A stretch of DNA of 64,000 bases. Origin: Streptomyces sp. Tue 6430 (lineage in GTDB: Bacteria > Actinomycetota > Actinomycetes > Streptomycetales > Streptomycetaceae). This document shows positions 48,482 to 59,304 of the stretch, one piece after another. Made by a program: the position numbers and the translations under genes. Location: contig JAKGSH010000010.1 of the NCBI GenBank assembly GCA_021568835.1, positions 1,116,001 through 1,180,000 on the forward strand, read 5' to 3'. Every line of letters starts with the position of its first letter. Within the stretch, counting starts at the first letter, position 1. Below the pieces are notes generated by a model, which had not been told where the DNA came from, did no database searches, and saw only the letters and a program-made list of their open reading frames with translations.

Positions 48482-49483
48482 TCACTCGACGTCCTCCCTG
48501 ATGCGCTCGGCCCCGCGCAGCCGCGCCGGGGCAGCCCGCCGGTTCTCGGCGATCTCCTCCTCCGTGGGAAGTTCGGCACCACGGGTGAGCAGCTTGAGGC
48601 GCGGCTGGTAGCGCTCGGGGACGACGGGCAGTCCGGCCGGCGCGGTGGTGGCGGCGCCGGCCGCGAACACCTGCTTGACCAGCCGGTCCTCCAGCGAGTG
48701 GTACGACAGCACGGCGATCCGTCCGCCGACGTCGAGGGCCTTCACGGCGGCCGGGATCGCCCGTTCCAGGACGGACAGCTCGCCGTTGACCTCGATGCGC
48801 AGCGCCTGGAAGGTGCGCTTGGCCGGGTTGCCGCCGGTGCGCTTGACCGCCTGCGGCAGGGCGTCGCGGATGAGCTCGACGAGCCGGGCGCTGTTGGTGA
48901 AGGGTTCCTTCTCCCGTTCGCGCACGACCGCGGAGACGATCCGCTTGGCCTGCTTCTCCTCGCCGTAGGCCCGCAGGATGCGCACCAGTTCGCCCGGCGG
49001 ATAGGTGTTGAGGACCTCGGCGGCGCCGATGCCGGTCGTCTGGTCCATGCGCATGTCCAGGGGGGCGTCCTGCGCGTAGGCGAACCCCCGGTCCGCCTCG
49101 TCGAGCTGCATGGAGGAGACGCCGAGGTCGAACAGGACGCCCTGCACGCGGGGGATGCCGAGCCGCTCCAGCACCTCGGGAAGTTCGTCGTACACGGCGT
49201 GCACGAGGGTGGCGCGGTCCTGGTGGGGGGCGAGGCGCTCGCCGGACAGCCGCAGGGCCTCCTTGTCGCGGTCGAGGGCGACGAGGCGGGCCTCGGGGAA
49301 CCGGGTGAGCAGGGCCTCGCTGTGTCCGCCGAGGCCGAGCGTGCAGTCGACGACCACCGCTCGGGGCTGCTGGAGGGCGGGGGCCAGCAGGTCCAGGCAC
49401 CGCTGGAGCATCACCGGGACGTGCCGGCTCCGTCCCTCGCGCCGCCCGTCGTCGCCCTCGTTCGAATGCGCTTCGCGCCCCAT
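48482..49483 (-). CDS. rsmH: 16S rRNA (cytosine-1402-N4)-methyltransferase
   Basis: Also called mraW. SAM-dependent enzyme that methylates N4 of C1402 in the ribosomal P site; 333 residues. The SAM site is [60 protein letters not shown] and [16 protein letters not shown] are family hallmarks. First gene of the dcw cluster here; no mraZ is visible upstream. ATG start. Confidence 0.97.
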   Translation of the reverse strand: MGREAHSNEGDDGRREGRSRHVPVMLQRCLDLLAPALQQPRAVVVDCTLGLGGHSEALLTRFPEARLVALDRDKEALRLSGERLAPHQDRATLVHAVYDELPEVLERLGIPRVQGVLFDLGVSSMQLDEADRGFAYAQDAPLDMRMDQTTGIGAAEVLNTYPPGELVRILRAYGEEKQAKRIVSAVVREREKEPFTNSARLVELIRDALPQAVKRTGGNPAKRTFQALRIEVNGELSVLERAIPAAVKALDVGGRIAVLSYHSLEDRLVKQVFAAGAATTAPAGLPVVPERYQPRLKLLTRGAELPTEEEIAENRRAAPARLRGAERIREDVE

Positions 49484-49709
49484 CGGTCCTGGGCCCTCTC
49501 AGATCCGGCGGATCCCGTACGCACCGCCGGGTCCCCGCCCGCTCGAAGAAGGGGAGGTCCGCCGGCGCCGGAAGCGTCAGCCGACCGGGAGCGGGAGGAG
49601 GCCGAGCCGTACGTACGCGCCGCGCACGCGGGGAGATCCCCGGCGGCCGCGCCGGGGTCTCTCGGGGAATTCAGTCCAGCAGGGAGATCACCGCCTCCCG
49701 CTTCGCGTC

Positions 49710-49737
49710 ACTTTAGTCCACCCTGTCTCGCGGTCAA
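49710..49737 (-). promoter_or_regulatory. Candidate promoter of the rsmH-ftsL-ftsI transcript
   Basis: On the minus strand TTGACC (49732-49737) and TAAAGT (49710-49715) are separated by 16 bases, close to a vegetative HrdB-type promoter. It would give a leader of about 220 bases before rsmH. The 409-base spacer 49484-49892 has no gene that I can support. Confidence 0.5.
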
Positions 49738-49820
49738 TCAACCGGCCTGCGCGTCGTGCTCCGGCAGGCGTGTGAAGCGGCGATTACGGGAAAATCACTC
49801 CTACGGACTTCCTCCCGCCA

Positions 49821-49844
49821 CTCGTGTGGGTTACCTCACACGAG
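49821..49844. promoter_or_regulatory. 24-base palindrome upstream of rsmH and the carbonic anhydrase gene
   Basis: Perfect 8-base arms CTCGTGTG / CACACGAG around GGTTACCT. It lies about 50 bases upstream of the carbonic anhydrase start and 84 bases upstream of the candidate rsmH -35. It has the form of an operator for a dimeric regulator, or of a small transcribed hairpin. Confidence 0.5.
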
Positions 49845-49892
49845 ACCGGGATGACATCCTTCACCCCCTCTCACCACGAGACCGGAGAGCTT

Positions 49893-50471
49893 GTGACCAG
49901 TAACGTCATGGGTATGACGACTTCCGCATCGGTACCCACCGGCTCCGAGGCCGCCATGCCCACCGGCGGCTCGGTCACCGACCGCCTGGTCGACGCGAAC
50001 CGGCGTTATGCCGACGCGTTCAGCGACCCGGGAATGGACGCGCGCCCCGTCCTGCACGTGGCCGTGGTGGCCTGCATGGACGCCCGACTCGACCTGCACG
50101 ACGCCCTCGGCCTGGCACTCGGCGACTGCCACACCATCCGCAACGCGGGTGGTGTCGTCACCGACGACGTGATCCGCTCCCTCACGATCAGCCAGCGCGC
50201 CCTGGGCACCCGCAGCGTGGTGCTGATCCACCACACCGGCTGCGGCCTGGAGAGCCTCACCGAGGAGTTCCGCCACGACCTGGAGATGGAGGTGGGGCAG
50301 CGTCCGGCATGGGCGGTGGAGGCCTTCCGGGACGTCGACCAGGACGTGCGGCAGTCGATGCAGCGCGTGCGCACCTCGCCGTTCCTGCTGCACACCAACG
50401 ACGTAAGGGGCTTCGTCTTCGACGTGAGGACGGGGCTGCTGAGGGAAATCGACCCGGCCGAACAGTCCTAA
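49893..50471 (+). CDS. Beta-class carbonic anhydrase
   Basis: Zinc enzyme interconverting CO2 and bicarbonate, 192 residues, of the short actinobacterial type. Zinc ligands and the Asp-Arg dyad are all visible: AVVACMDARLDLH (Cys, Asp, Arg) and IHHTGCG (His, Cys), with RNAGGVVTDDVIRSL between. GTG at 49893 is chosen because GGAGAG lies 5 bases upstream; ATG codons at 49908 and 49914 are alternatives without ribosome sites. Confidence 0.92.
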   Translation: MTSNVMGMTTSASVPTGSEAAMPTGGSVTDRLVDANRRYADAFSDPGMDARPVLHVAVVACMDARLDLHDALGLALGDCHTIRNAGGVVTDDVIRSLTISQRALGTRSVVLIHHTGCGLESLTEEFRHDLEMEVGQRPAWAVEAFRDVDQDVRQSMQRVRTSPFLLHTNDVRGFVFDVRTGLLREIDPAEQS

Positions 50472-50645
50472 GACCTGACATATCGCTGTCAGTTGTCCAC
50501 GGGCGAGTGACACGAAACGGTAACGGCAGCAAGAATGCGGGAGTGGCGTCGCGCTGAGCATTTCCCGCGTGGTGTCCGTGTTTCGGGGTGGGCCGGTCCG
50601 CACAACAGCGCGTCGGCCCGGAAAGAACGGGCCGAGGAGGGCCGG

Positions 50646-51682
<1,037 letters not shown>

Positions 51683-51686
<4 letters not shown>

Positions 51687-53070
51687 CCATCGGCGCGGCC
51701 GGACCGGCGGAGGCGGACGGCGGGGCGAGAGGTGGCGGGGCGAGGGGTGGCGCGCGCACCGCCCTGGCCGGTCTCACCACGCGTGGCCGCTCCTTCCTGG
51801 CGGCCGGGGTCGCCGCCGCGGTCTGCGCCTATGTCCTCGGCCAGCCGGACCTGCTGCGCGTCGGGCTGCTGCTGGCCGCGCTGCCGCTGGTCTGCGCGGC
51901 CGTGGTCTACCGCACCCGCTACCGGGTGGCCGGCAGCCGCCGGCTCTCCCCCGCGCGCGTGCCCGCCGGCAGCGAGGCCCGCGTCCACCTGCGGATGGAC
52001 AACGTCTCCCGCCTGCCCACGGGCCTGCTGATGCTCCAGGACCGGGTGCCCTACGTCCTCGGCCCGCGCCCCCGCTTCGTCCTGGACCGGGTCGAGGCGG
52101 GCGGCCGGCGCGAGGTGTCCTACCGGGTCCGTTCCGACCTGCGCGGACGCTACCCGCTGGGCCCCTCCAGCTGCGGCTGAACGACCCGTTCGGCATGTGC
52201 GAGCTGACCCGCTCCTTCTCGACGTACGACACCCTGACGGTCGTGCCGCGCGTGGAGGCGCTGCCGGCGGTCCGGCTGGGCGGTGAGGCGAAGGGGTACG
52301 GCGACGGGCGGCAGCGCTCGCTGGCGCTGGCCGGCGAGGACGACGCGATCCCGCGCGGCTACCGCTACGGCGACGACCTGCGCCGTGTCCACTGGCGTTC
52401 CACCGCCCGCTACGGCGAGCTGATGGTGCGCCGTGAGGAGCAGCCCCAGCGCTCCCGCTGCACGGTGCTGCTGGACACCCGCGGACCCGCCCACCGGGGC
52501 GCGGGCCCCGACTCGGCCTTCGAGTGGGCGGTCTCGGGTGCCGCTTCCGTCCTGGTGCACCTGCTGGAGCGGGGCTTCTCCGTCCGGCTGCTGACGGACA
52601 CCGGCAGCTCGGTGCCGGGCGAGGGCACCGAGGGTTTCGCCGGGTCCGGCCAGGGATCGGCCGACGCGGCCGGGCTGATGATGGACACCCTCGCGGTGAT
52701 CGACCACTCCGACGGCACGAGCCTGTCCCCGGCCTACGACGCGCTGCGCGGGGGCAACGAGGGGCTGCTGGTGGCCTTCCTCGGCGATCTGGACGAGGAG
52801 GAGGCGGCGGTGGCCGCCAGGATGCGCCAGCGCAGCGGGGCCGCCGTCGCCTTCCTCCTGGACGGGGACAGCTGGATGCGTGAACCGAATGACGTGCCTC
52901 ATCCGATGAACAGGCACCAGGAGCGGCTGCGGATGCTGCGCGAGGCGGGCTGGACGGCCGTGAGCGTGCCGCGGGGCGCTCCGCTGGACGAGCTGTGGCG
53001 ACAGGCGGACCGGGAGCGTTCGGGGGTCGTGACGGCCGGCGGACCGAGCGGAAGGGGGACGGGATCATGA
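51683..53070 (+). CDS. DUF58 membrane protein, frame broken by a missing C
   Basis: About 462 residues when corrected. Two N-terminal membrane helices (SFLAAGVAAAVCAYVLG, LLRVGLLLAALPLVCAAVVY) precede a beta-rich region and the DUF58 core (GEDDAIPRGYRYGDDLRRVHWRSTARYGELMVRREE) plus a vWA-like C-terminal fold. The frame breaks between RGRYPLGP and LQLRLNDPFGMCE; one extra C in the run 52162-52165 restores it. ATG overlaps the MoxR stop, and its own stop overlaps the next ATG. Predicted partner of the MoxR ATPase; function unknown. Confidence 0.88.
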
Positions 53071-55597
53071 GCGGTCGGGCCCGGCTGACGCTGTGCGCCG
53101 CGGCGGCCACGCTGATGGCCGCCTCCGCCCTGCTGCCCCTGGTCGAGCAGATCTCGTGGATCCTGACGGCGGCCGTCCTGCTGGCCGTCCAGTGCGGGGT
53201 CGGCGCGGCCACCCGGCGGGTGCCGCTGGCCCGGCCGCTGACCGTGCTGGCCCAGGCCCTGGTCACGCTGATGCTGCTCACCCTGGTCTTCGCCCGGGAG
53301 CAGGCCCTCGTCGGGCTGGTCCCCGGCCCGCAGGCCTTCCAGCACTTCGCCGACCTGCTCCGCGCGGGCACCGACGACGTGGGGCGGTACGCGATACCGG
53401 CGCCGCTCTCCGACGGCATCCGGCTGATGATGGTCGGCGGTGTGCTGCTGATCGGGCTCGCGGTGGACACCCTCGCGGTGACCTACCGCAACGCCGCGCC
53501 GGCCGGCCTGCCCCTGCTGGCGCTGTACTCGGTCGCCGCGGGACTCTCCGACGCCGGGACCGACTGGCTCTGGTTCCTGGTGGCCGGCGGCGGCTATCTG
53601 ATGCTGCTGCTCGCCGAGGGCCGGGAGCGGCTCTCGCAGTGGGGCCGCGTCTTCGGAGGCGCCCCGCGCGGCCCGGGCGCCCCGGGCGAGCGGTCCGGCC
53701 CGGTGGCCCCGGTGCGCACCGGGCGGCGCATCGGTGTGGCAGCCCTGGGCGTGGCGCTCGCGGTGCCGTTGCTGCCGCTGCCCGCGATCGACGGCGGTCT
53801 GCTGGGCGACGCGGGCGCCGGGGTCGGCCCGGGCACCGGCGGTGGGGGCACGATCTCCGCGGTCAACCCCCTGGTGTCGCTGCGCGACAGTCTGAACGTG
53901 AACGAGGACCGCACGGTCCTGACCCTGCGCACGAACAGCGGCGACATCTCGGACCTGTACCTGCGGATCGTCTCCCTGGACGACTTCGACGGCACCACGT
54001 GGAAGCCCTCGAAGCGCGGCGTCGTCGCCGTGCCCGACGAGCTGCCCACCCCGCCCGGCCTGAGCCCGCAGGTGCGGCGCGCGGAGATCACCACCCGGGT
54101 GTCCGCTGCCGACTGGTACGCCCAGGACTGGCTGCCGATGCCGTACCCGCCGAGCGGTGTGCAGGTCAGCGGCAGGTGGCGGTACGAGCCGGTCGGCATG
54201 ACCGTGGTCGGCGACCACCGCCAGACCACCCGCGGCAAGACCTACGAGGTGAACAGCCTCCAGGTGCGGCCGACCGCGAAACAGCTGGCCGCCGCCCCGG
54301 AGGCCCGCGGTTCGCTGCGCGAGGAGTACACCGAGGTGCCGGACACCCTGCCGGCGGTGGTGTCGCGGACGGCCCGCGAGATCACCGACGGCTCGTCGAA
54401 CGACTACGAGCGGGCGGTGAAGCTCCAGGACTGGTTCGCGGTGACGGGCGGCTTCGAGTACGACACCGAGGTCGAGGTCGGCAGCGGGAAGGACGCGCTC
54501 GCCCGCTTCCTGCGGGACAAGCAGGGCTTCTGCGTGCACTTCTCGTTCGCGATGGCGGCGATGGCCCGCACGCTGGGCGTTCCGGCCCGGGTGGCGGTGG
54601 GCTTCGCGCCCGGTTCCCCGCAGTCCGACGGTTCGGTGGCGGTGAGCCTGAAGGACGCGCACGCCTGGCCGGAGCTGTATTTCGAGGGCGTGGGCTGGAC
54701 CCGTTTCGAGCCGACCCCGACCCGGGGACGACGCCCCCGTACACGGTGCCGGAGACCTCGGGCAGTGCCGTCCCGGACCTGCCGCAGGCTTCGCGGTCGG
54801 CGGGCGCGGCGCCGTCGGCCGAGCCGTCGGCGAGCACGAGCTGCACCGCGGAGGACAAGAGGCTCCAGGGCTGCGACGACGCGCTGCCGCTGGACCAGGC
54901 GGATCAGGGCAGCGGCGGCCCGCCCTGGTACAGGATCGCCGGCTGGACGGTCCTGGGGCTCGTGGTGCTGGTGCTGCCCCTGCTGCCGATGGTGTGGCGG
55001 CTGAGACGGCGGTCGGTGCGGCTGGCCTCGGCCCAGCACACCGGTTCCCCGGCGGCGAGCCGGATGAGCGCCGGGACACACGGGGACGGCGCCGGGCAGC
55101 CGGTGGACGTCTCCGGCCCTGCGGTGCTGCTGGACCCGCCGCCGGAGGAGGTCACCGAGGCTGCCGTGGCCCACGTCCTGGGGGTGTGGCGCGAGCTGAC
55201 CGACACGGCGTGGGACTACGGGATTCCGCCCGACGACGCGCTGACGCCCCGCCGGGCGGCTGCCCGGATCGTCCGGCTCGGCGAGCTGGACCAGGCGGTG
55301 GCCGGATCCGTGCACCGGGTGGCGGGCGCCGTGGAGCAGGTCCTGTTCGCCCCGCGGCCGCAGGCCGAGGCCGGGCTGGCCGAGGAGGTGCGCGCGGTGC
55401 GAGTGGCCCTGCGGGCGCGGGTCGGCCGGCGGGCCCGGCTGCGCGCGGTCGTGGCGCCGCGTTCGGCCGTCCGTGTGGTGTGGGACCTCAGCGACCGCTG
55501 GACGGCGGCCAGGGCGACCTGCTCGGCCCGCCTGGCGGCCCTGGCCCGTCGGGTACGACCGGGCGGCCGTGCGGCCGACGCCCGGACAGGCAGCTGA
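53067..55597 (+). CDS. Membrane transglutaminase-like protein (TgpA type), frame broken by a missing G
   Basis: About 843 residues when corrected. Roughly six N-terminal membrane helices, a large extracytoplasmic DUF3488-type region, then a transglutaminase-like domain with catalytic Cys in DKQGFCVHFSFAMA and His in DAHAWPELYF (Asp/Glu region RFEPTP). A last membrane helix (IAGWTVLGLVVLVLPLLPMVW) and a cytoplasmic DUF4129-like tail follow. The frame breaks at GWTRFEPTPTRG; one G added to 54724-54727 continues as TTPPYTVPETSG. It may process a cell-wall or surface protein substrate; the exact reaction is unknown. Confidence 0.88.
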
Positions 55598-55945
55598 GGC
55601 CCGGACGGCGTCCGGGGCTGCGACGGGCGACGCGGCTCAAGCTCCGTCCGGCCACCGAGGCCACTGACGCTCGGCAGGGCCTCGCCAGGGCCGGCGCAGG
55701 GCCGGCGATGTGTGGCCGGTGACGACGCGTGCGGCCCCCGCTCGGAGGGATCCCGCAGCGGCGGCCGATCGCTGTTCCGTGGCGGGTCGGCGGGAGCACC
55801 CGATCCGCACGCGGAAGTGCCGTGAGAGGCATGCGTGAGGGGGTGACCACCCGGTCGGGCGGTCACCCCCTCATCACGTCTTTGTGCGGCTCCGGCGTCT
55901 CACCGGCCACCGGCCGGGCGCGGCCCGGCACAGCCCGGTGGTGCC
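55598..55945. other. Gene-free convergent spacer with terminator
   Basis: No coding region that I can support. It includes a hairpin TGAGGGGGTGACC (55836-55848) / GGTCACCCCCTCA (55861-55873), a perfect 13-base stem with a 12-base loop, which can end both the transglutaminase transcript and the DUF3040 transcript. Confidence 0.75.
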
Positions 55946-56346
55946 TCAGTGGCCCTGGCCGCCGCCCTGCTCGTCGCGGCGGCGCTGCCAGCGCTCCTCG
56001 ATCCGGTCCATCACCGAGCGCTTCGGCCGTCCCTGCCTGCCTGCCTGGGGGTGCCGGCCGGCTGTTCACCCGGCTTGGGAGCCTTGCGCCAGCCGGTGAC
56101 CGCGAGGACCGCGCACCCGAGCATGACAAGGAAGCCCAGCACGCTGAGCCAGACCTGCTTGGCGACCATACCCGCCATGAGGAGCGCGATACCCACGAGG
56201 AAGCCCGCGACGGCCTGGTAGACCCGGCGCCGGGTGTACGTACGCAGCCCGCTTCCCTCAAGCGCCGACGCGAATTTGGGATCTTCGGCGTACAGCGCTC
56301 GCTCCATCTGCTCGAGCATGCGCTGCTCGTGCTCAGAGAGCGGCAC
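55946..56346 (-). CDS. DUF3040 small membrane protein, frame broken near the C-terminus
   Basis: Actinobacterial membrane protein of about 133 residues. MPLSEHEQRMLEQMERALYAEDPKFASAL is the DUF3040 N-terminal helix pair; two membrane helices follow (VYQAVAGFLVGIALLMAGMVA, LSVLGFLVMLGCAVLAVTGW). As read it stops at 56011. Adding one G (plus-strand C at 56031-56033) opens a tail GRPKRSVMDRIEERWQRR that ends at 55946-55948, a basic C-terminus typical for this family. It lies close to the dcw cluster in Streptomyces. Function unknown. The 264-base spacer 56347-56610 upstream of it shows no gene. Confidence 0.85.
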
Positions 56347-56610
56347 GGAGTCCTCCTCATCGTGCAGTCGCCGGGGCGACCCGGGGTCCCTTCAGGATAG
56401 GCAGGGAATCGCCCCCGTGAAACCCGCCCCTCTACGCCAATTGGCCAACCGGAGCCCGCCATGAGCGTCTCGGGTCCGCTGGGGGTTCCATTCCCCGGCG
56501 GCCGACCCGTCATGCCGGGCGGTCTCCCTCGATCATACGGCGCGCTTCGGCCGAACGGGGGGCCTGTGGCGTACTCCATGTGCGGCCGCGCGCCTGATCA
56601 GCGGCGCGCC

Positions 56611-57448
56611 TCAGGAGTGGGCGGCGGCCTCGTCGGGACCGCGGGTCTCGCCGAGCACGTGGAGCTGTGTCGCCACGGAGTGGAAGGCGGGCAGTTCGGC
56701 CGCCGCCTCCTCCAGCTTCAGCAGCGCCTCCAGGGCGCCGGGCTCGGTGTCCACGAGCACGCCGGGCACGAGGTCGGCGAAGACCCGCACCCCGTGCACG
56801 GCGCCCACCCGCAGGCCGGCGCCCTCGACCAGCGCGGTGAGCTGATCGGCGGTGAAACGGTGCGGCACGGGGTCGCCCTCGCCCCAGCGGCCGTCCGGGT
56901 CGGTGAGGGCCTGGTGGGCCTCCGTGAAGTGTCCGGCGAGCGCGCGGGCCAGGACGGCGCCGCCGAGGCCGGCGGCGAGCAGGCTGAGGACCCCCTCGGA
57001 GCGCAGCGCGGCCACCACGTTGCGGAGGCCTTCGGCGGGGTCGTCGACGTACTCCAGGACGCCGTGGCACAGGACGGCGTCGTAGCCGTCGCGCCGGACC
57101 ACGTCGAAGAGGCCGTGGGCGTCGCCCTGGACGCCCTGCACGCGGTCGGCGACTCCGGCCTCGGCGGCGCGGCGCTCCAGCGCGAACAGCGCGTTGGGCT
57201 GGGGTCGACGACGGTGACCCGGTGCCCGAGGCGGGCGACCGGCACCGCGAAGTTGCCGCTGCCGCCCCCGGTGTCGAGCACGTCCAGAGACTCGCGCCCC
57301 GTGACCTTGACCTGGCGGTCGAGGGCGTCCTGGAGGACCTCCCAGACCACGGCGGTGCGGAGCGAGGCGCGGGGCGGGAGGGGCCGGAGCGCAGCGACGC
57401 CGTGTGGGAGTGGCGGTGGGAGACGGACGGGCGCATGGGGTCCGGCAC
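56611..57448 (-). CDS. SAM-dependent class I methyltransferase, two frame breaks
   Basis: About 279 residues when corrected. SAM-binding motif I is LDVLDTGGGSGNFAVPVARLGHRVTVVDPSP; later motifs include VQGDAHGLFDVV, GYDAVLCHGVLEYVDDP and LRNVVAALRSEGVLSLLAAG. Start: GTG at 57446-57448 with GAGGAG 9 bases upstream. From there the frame must gain one C at 57371-57374 to enter SLRTAVVWEVLQDALDR, and one C at 57196-57204 to continue from VVDPSP to NALFALERRAAEAG. Both repairs are single-base insertions in G/C runs and give a whole number of codons. The end (TQLHVLGETRGPDEAAAHS) resembles tRNA uridine-34 acetic-acid methyltransferase (CmoM-like) proteins; substrate unproven. Confidence 0.83.
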
Positions 57449-57780
57449 GGCAGTTGACTCCTCGGCGCGGCACCGCCTCTGGCGCGGCGGAGCGAACGGG
57501 GCGCCTTCCCGGCCAGGACGACGGCGGGGAAGGCTTCAGGCGCTGTCCACCCTATTGCCTCCACCGCATTGCCTCCGCCCCCGCGCCCGGTCACCGCGGT
57601 ACGCCTGGTCATCGCGACCCACCTGGTCACCGCGGTACGCCCGGGCAGCGGGGTCCGCCGCCCTCACGGGGCCACCCATGCGCGCCTCCCGGACGGACAC
57701 TCCGCCGGCCCGGACGGGCGTCCCGCCGGCCGAGGCGGCTCGAGCGTCGGCCCGGCCGGTCCCGCCGCCGGCGGCGGGGT
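57449..57780. other. Spacer between methyltransferase and HEPN genes, with an 18-base tandem repeat
   Basis: No convincing gene. Three tandem 18-base units lie at 57589-57606, 57607-57624 and 57625-57642: the first and third (GGTCACCGCGGTACGCCT/C) are nearly identical and the second differs at four positions. A short minus-strand frame (57536-57784) starts on the HEPN stop codon, but it is Arg/Gly/Ala-rich with no ribosome site. Confidence 0.6.
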
Positions 57781-58342
57781 TCATCCCGCGTCCGACATGT
57801 CCGCCCCCGCGCTCGGGCCGTCCGCCGCGGCGCCCTCCTGGCGGGGCTGCGGCAGGACGGGCTGGAGGACCAGCATGCGTTCGACGAGGCGGAGGAACAT
57901 GGCCACGTCGCGTATCAGGTCGTCGGCGTCACGCCGACTGGCCGCGCCCCGGATGCCTGCCTCGGCACGGGCGCGGCGCCCGGCCCCGGAGGCGAACAGC
58001 GCGCTCCACTCGGCCAGTTCGGGCGCTATCTCGGGAGCACCTCCCACGCGCTCCTGATCCGGGCCCGGCGTCGGGGGGTGGTCTCCGGGCGTCCCCGGGC
58101 GGCGAGGACCGCGGCGGCGGTGCGCAGCGCGGCGAGGTGGGCCGTGGCGTACCGCTCGTTGGGGCGTCGAGGACGGTGGCCTCGTCCAGCCCGGCGTGGG
58201 CCTGGGCGAGCAGGTCGAGGGCGGCGGGCGGGGCCGTGGTCCGGCGCAGCACGGGGTGCACGTCGCTCGCCGGGCCGGTCAGTGAGGGGGCAGGGCCGGT
58301 GGCGCGTCGCCGACGTGCGGCTGCTGCGTGGGAGCTGGCCAT
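57781..58342 (-). CDS. SAV_6107-family HEPN-domain protein, two frame breaks
   Basis: About 187 residues when corrected, matching the HEPN_SAV_6107 family known from Streptomyces at this position. Start ATG 58340-58342 with AGGAGG 6 bases upstream. The three pieces are MASSHAAAARRRRATG through GLDEATVLDAP; NERYATAHLAALRTAAAVLAARGRPE through RSAWEVLP; and EIAPELAEWSALFASGAGRRA through SAGADMSDAG. They join by adding one C (plus-strand G) at 58161-58164 and at 58033-58035. RYATAH fits the HEPN R-x4-H motif, which in other HEPN families is an RNase site; activity here is unproven. Adjacent to a methyltransferase gene. Confidence 0.85.
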
Positions 58343-58444
58343 GACGAACCTCCTGTCGTCTGGGTGACGGCACGATCCTGTCCGGTGGTGCCGTATGTGC
58401 TCATCGTGCGCCATGCCACTGACAATCCGTTGCGACCTGGGCTT

Positions 58445-58493
58445 TTGCCTCGATCGAAAGTTCGGGTTATTTTTTGCACTGACCAGTCAGTAC
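58445..58493 (+). promoter_or_regulatory. Promoter and TetR-type operator of the ABC-YhgE-TetR operon
   Basis: In an unusually AT-rich patch, TTGCCT (58445-58450) and TTATTT (58467-58472) are spaced 16 bases apart. The predicted start of transcription falls on a palindrome with perfect arms ACTGAC-CA-GTCAGT (58478-58491), extendable to GCACTGAC/GTCAGTAC with one mismatch. This is the size and shape of a TetR-family operator, and a TetR gene ends the operon. Confidence 0.65.
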
Positions 58494-58515
58494 AAATTTT
58501 GCCACGGAGGGAACC

Positions 58516-59304
58516 GTGCACGGAGTCGCCGTCACCGCCGAGGGCTTCGGGCTGCGGGGGCCACGCGGCTGGGCCTTCCGGGACGTCGGTCTCGACGCGG
58601 GGCCCGGCTCGCTGATCGCGGTCGAGGGCCCCTCCGGCTCCGGCCGGACCAGCCTGCTGCTCGCGCTCACCGGCCGGATGAGGGCCACCGAGGGCACGGC
58701 GGCCGTCGGCACCGCACGGCTGCCGAAGCAGATGGCCGCGGTGCGCCGCGTCAGCGCCCTGGCCAACGTCACCGGTGTCACCGACCTCGACCCGGCGCTG
58801 ACCGTCGGCGAGCACCTGCACGAGCGGGCGCTGCTGCAACGGCGGTTCGGCGGCTCCGTACGCGCGCTGCTGCGGCCGCGCACCGCGCGCGTGACCGAGG
58901 AGAGACTTCAGGTCGAGGCCGCGCTGGCCGCCGCCGGGCTCGACCGGGAGGCGCTGCCCAAGGGCGCGCGGACCGCCGTACGCGATCTGGAGCGGCTGGA
59001 GGCGCTGCGGTTGTCGGTCGCGCTGGCTCTGCTCGGGCGGCCTCGGCTGCTCGCGGTCGACGACGTCGACCTGAAGCTGTCCGACGCCGAACGCGCCGCG
59101 GCCGGGGCCCTGCTGGCCTCCGTCGCCGAGACCGGGACCACCGTCGTGGCGGCGTGCGCCGAGGCGCCCGACGGTGCCGTGACGGTGGCCGGCCGACCGA
59201 GACCGGGAGAACCGGGAGAGCGGTCGGGACCGGAAGAACCGGGAGAACCGGAAGAACCGGAAGAGGGGACGGCCGATGCACGCGCCGCGACTCGCCGCGC
59301 TTGA
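58516..59304 (+). CDS. Degenerate ABC-type ATP-binding protein
   Basis: A 262-residue ABC-ATPase-like protein with key residues missing. The Walker A region is EGPSGSGRTSLLLALTG, with Arg where the invariant Lys should be. The LSGGQ signature is replaced by RDLERLEALRLSVALALLGRP, although the Walker B-like strand LLAVDDVDLKLSD remains, with Asp in place of the catalytic Glu. The C-terminal tail is a Pro/Gly/Glu repeat. It may bind nucleotide poorly or act as a structural partner. GTG with GGAGGG 5 bases upstream; it overlaps the next gene by 29 bases. Confidence 0.82.
   Translation: MHGVAVTAEGFGLRGPRGWAFRDVGLDAGPGSLIAVEGPSGSGRTSLLLALTGRMRATEGTAAVGTARLPKQMAAVRRVSALANVTGVTDLDPALTVGEHLHERALLQRRFGGSVRALLRPRTARVTEERLQVEAALAAAGLDREALPKGARTAVRDLERLEALRLSVALALLGRPRLLAVDDVDLKLSDAERAAAGALLASVAETGTTVVAACAEAPDGAVTVAGRPRPGEPGERSGPEEPGEPEEPEEGTADARAATRRA

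Noticed and set aside
57536..57784. 82-codon minus-strand frame starting on the HEPN stop codon
   Set aside because: No ribosome site, composition is Arg/Gly/Ala from an 18-base repeat, and no known family.
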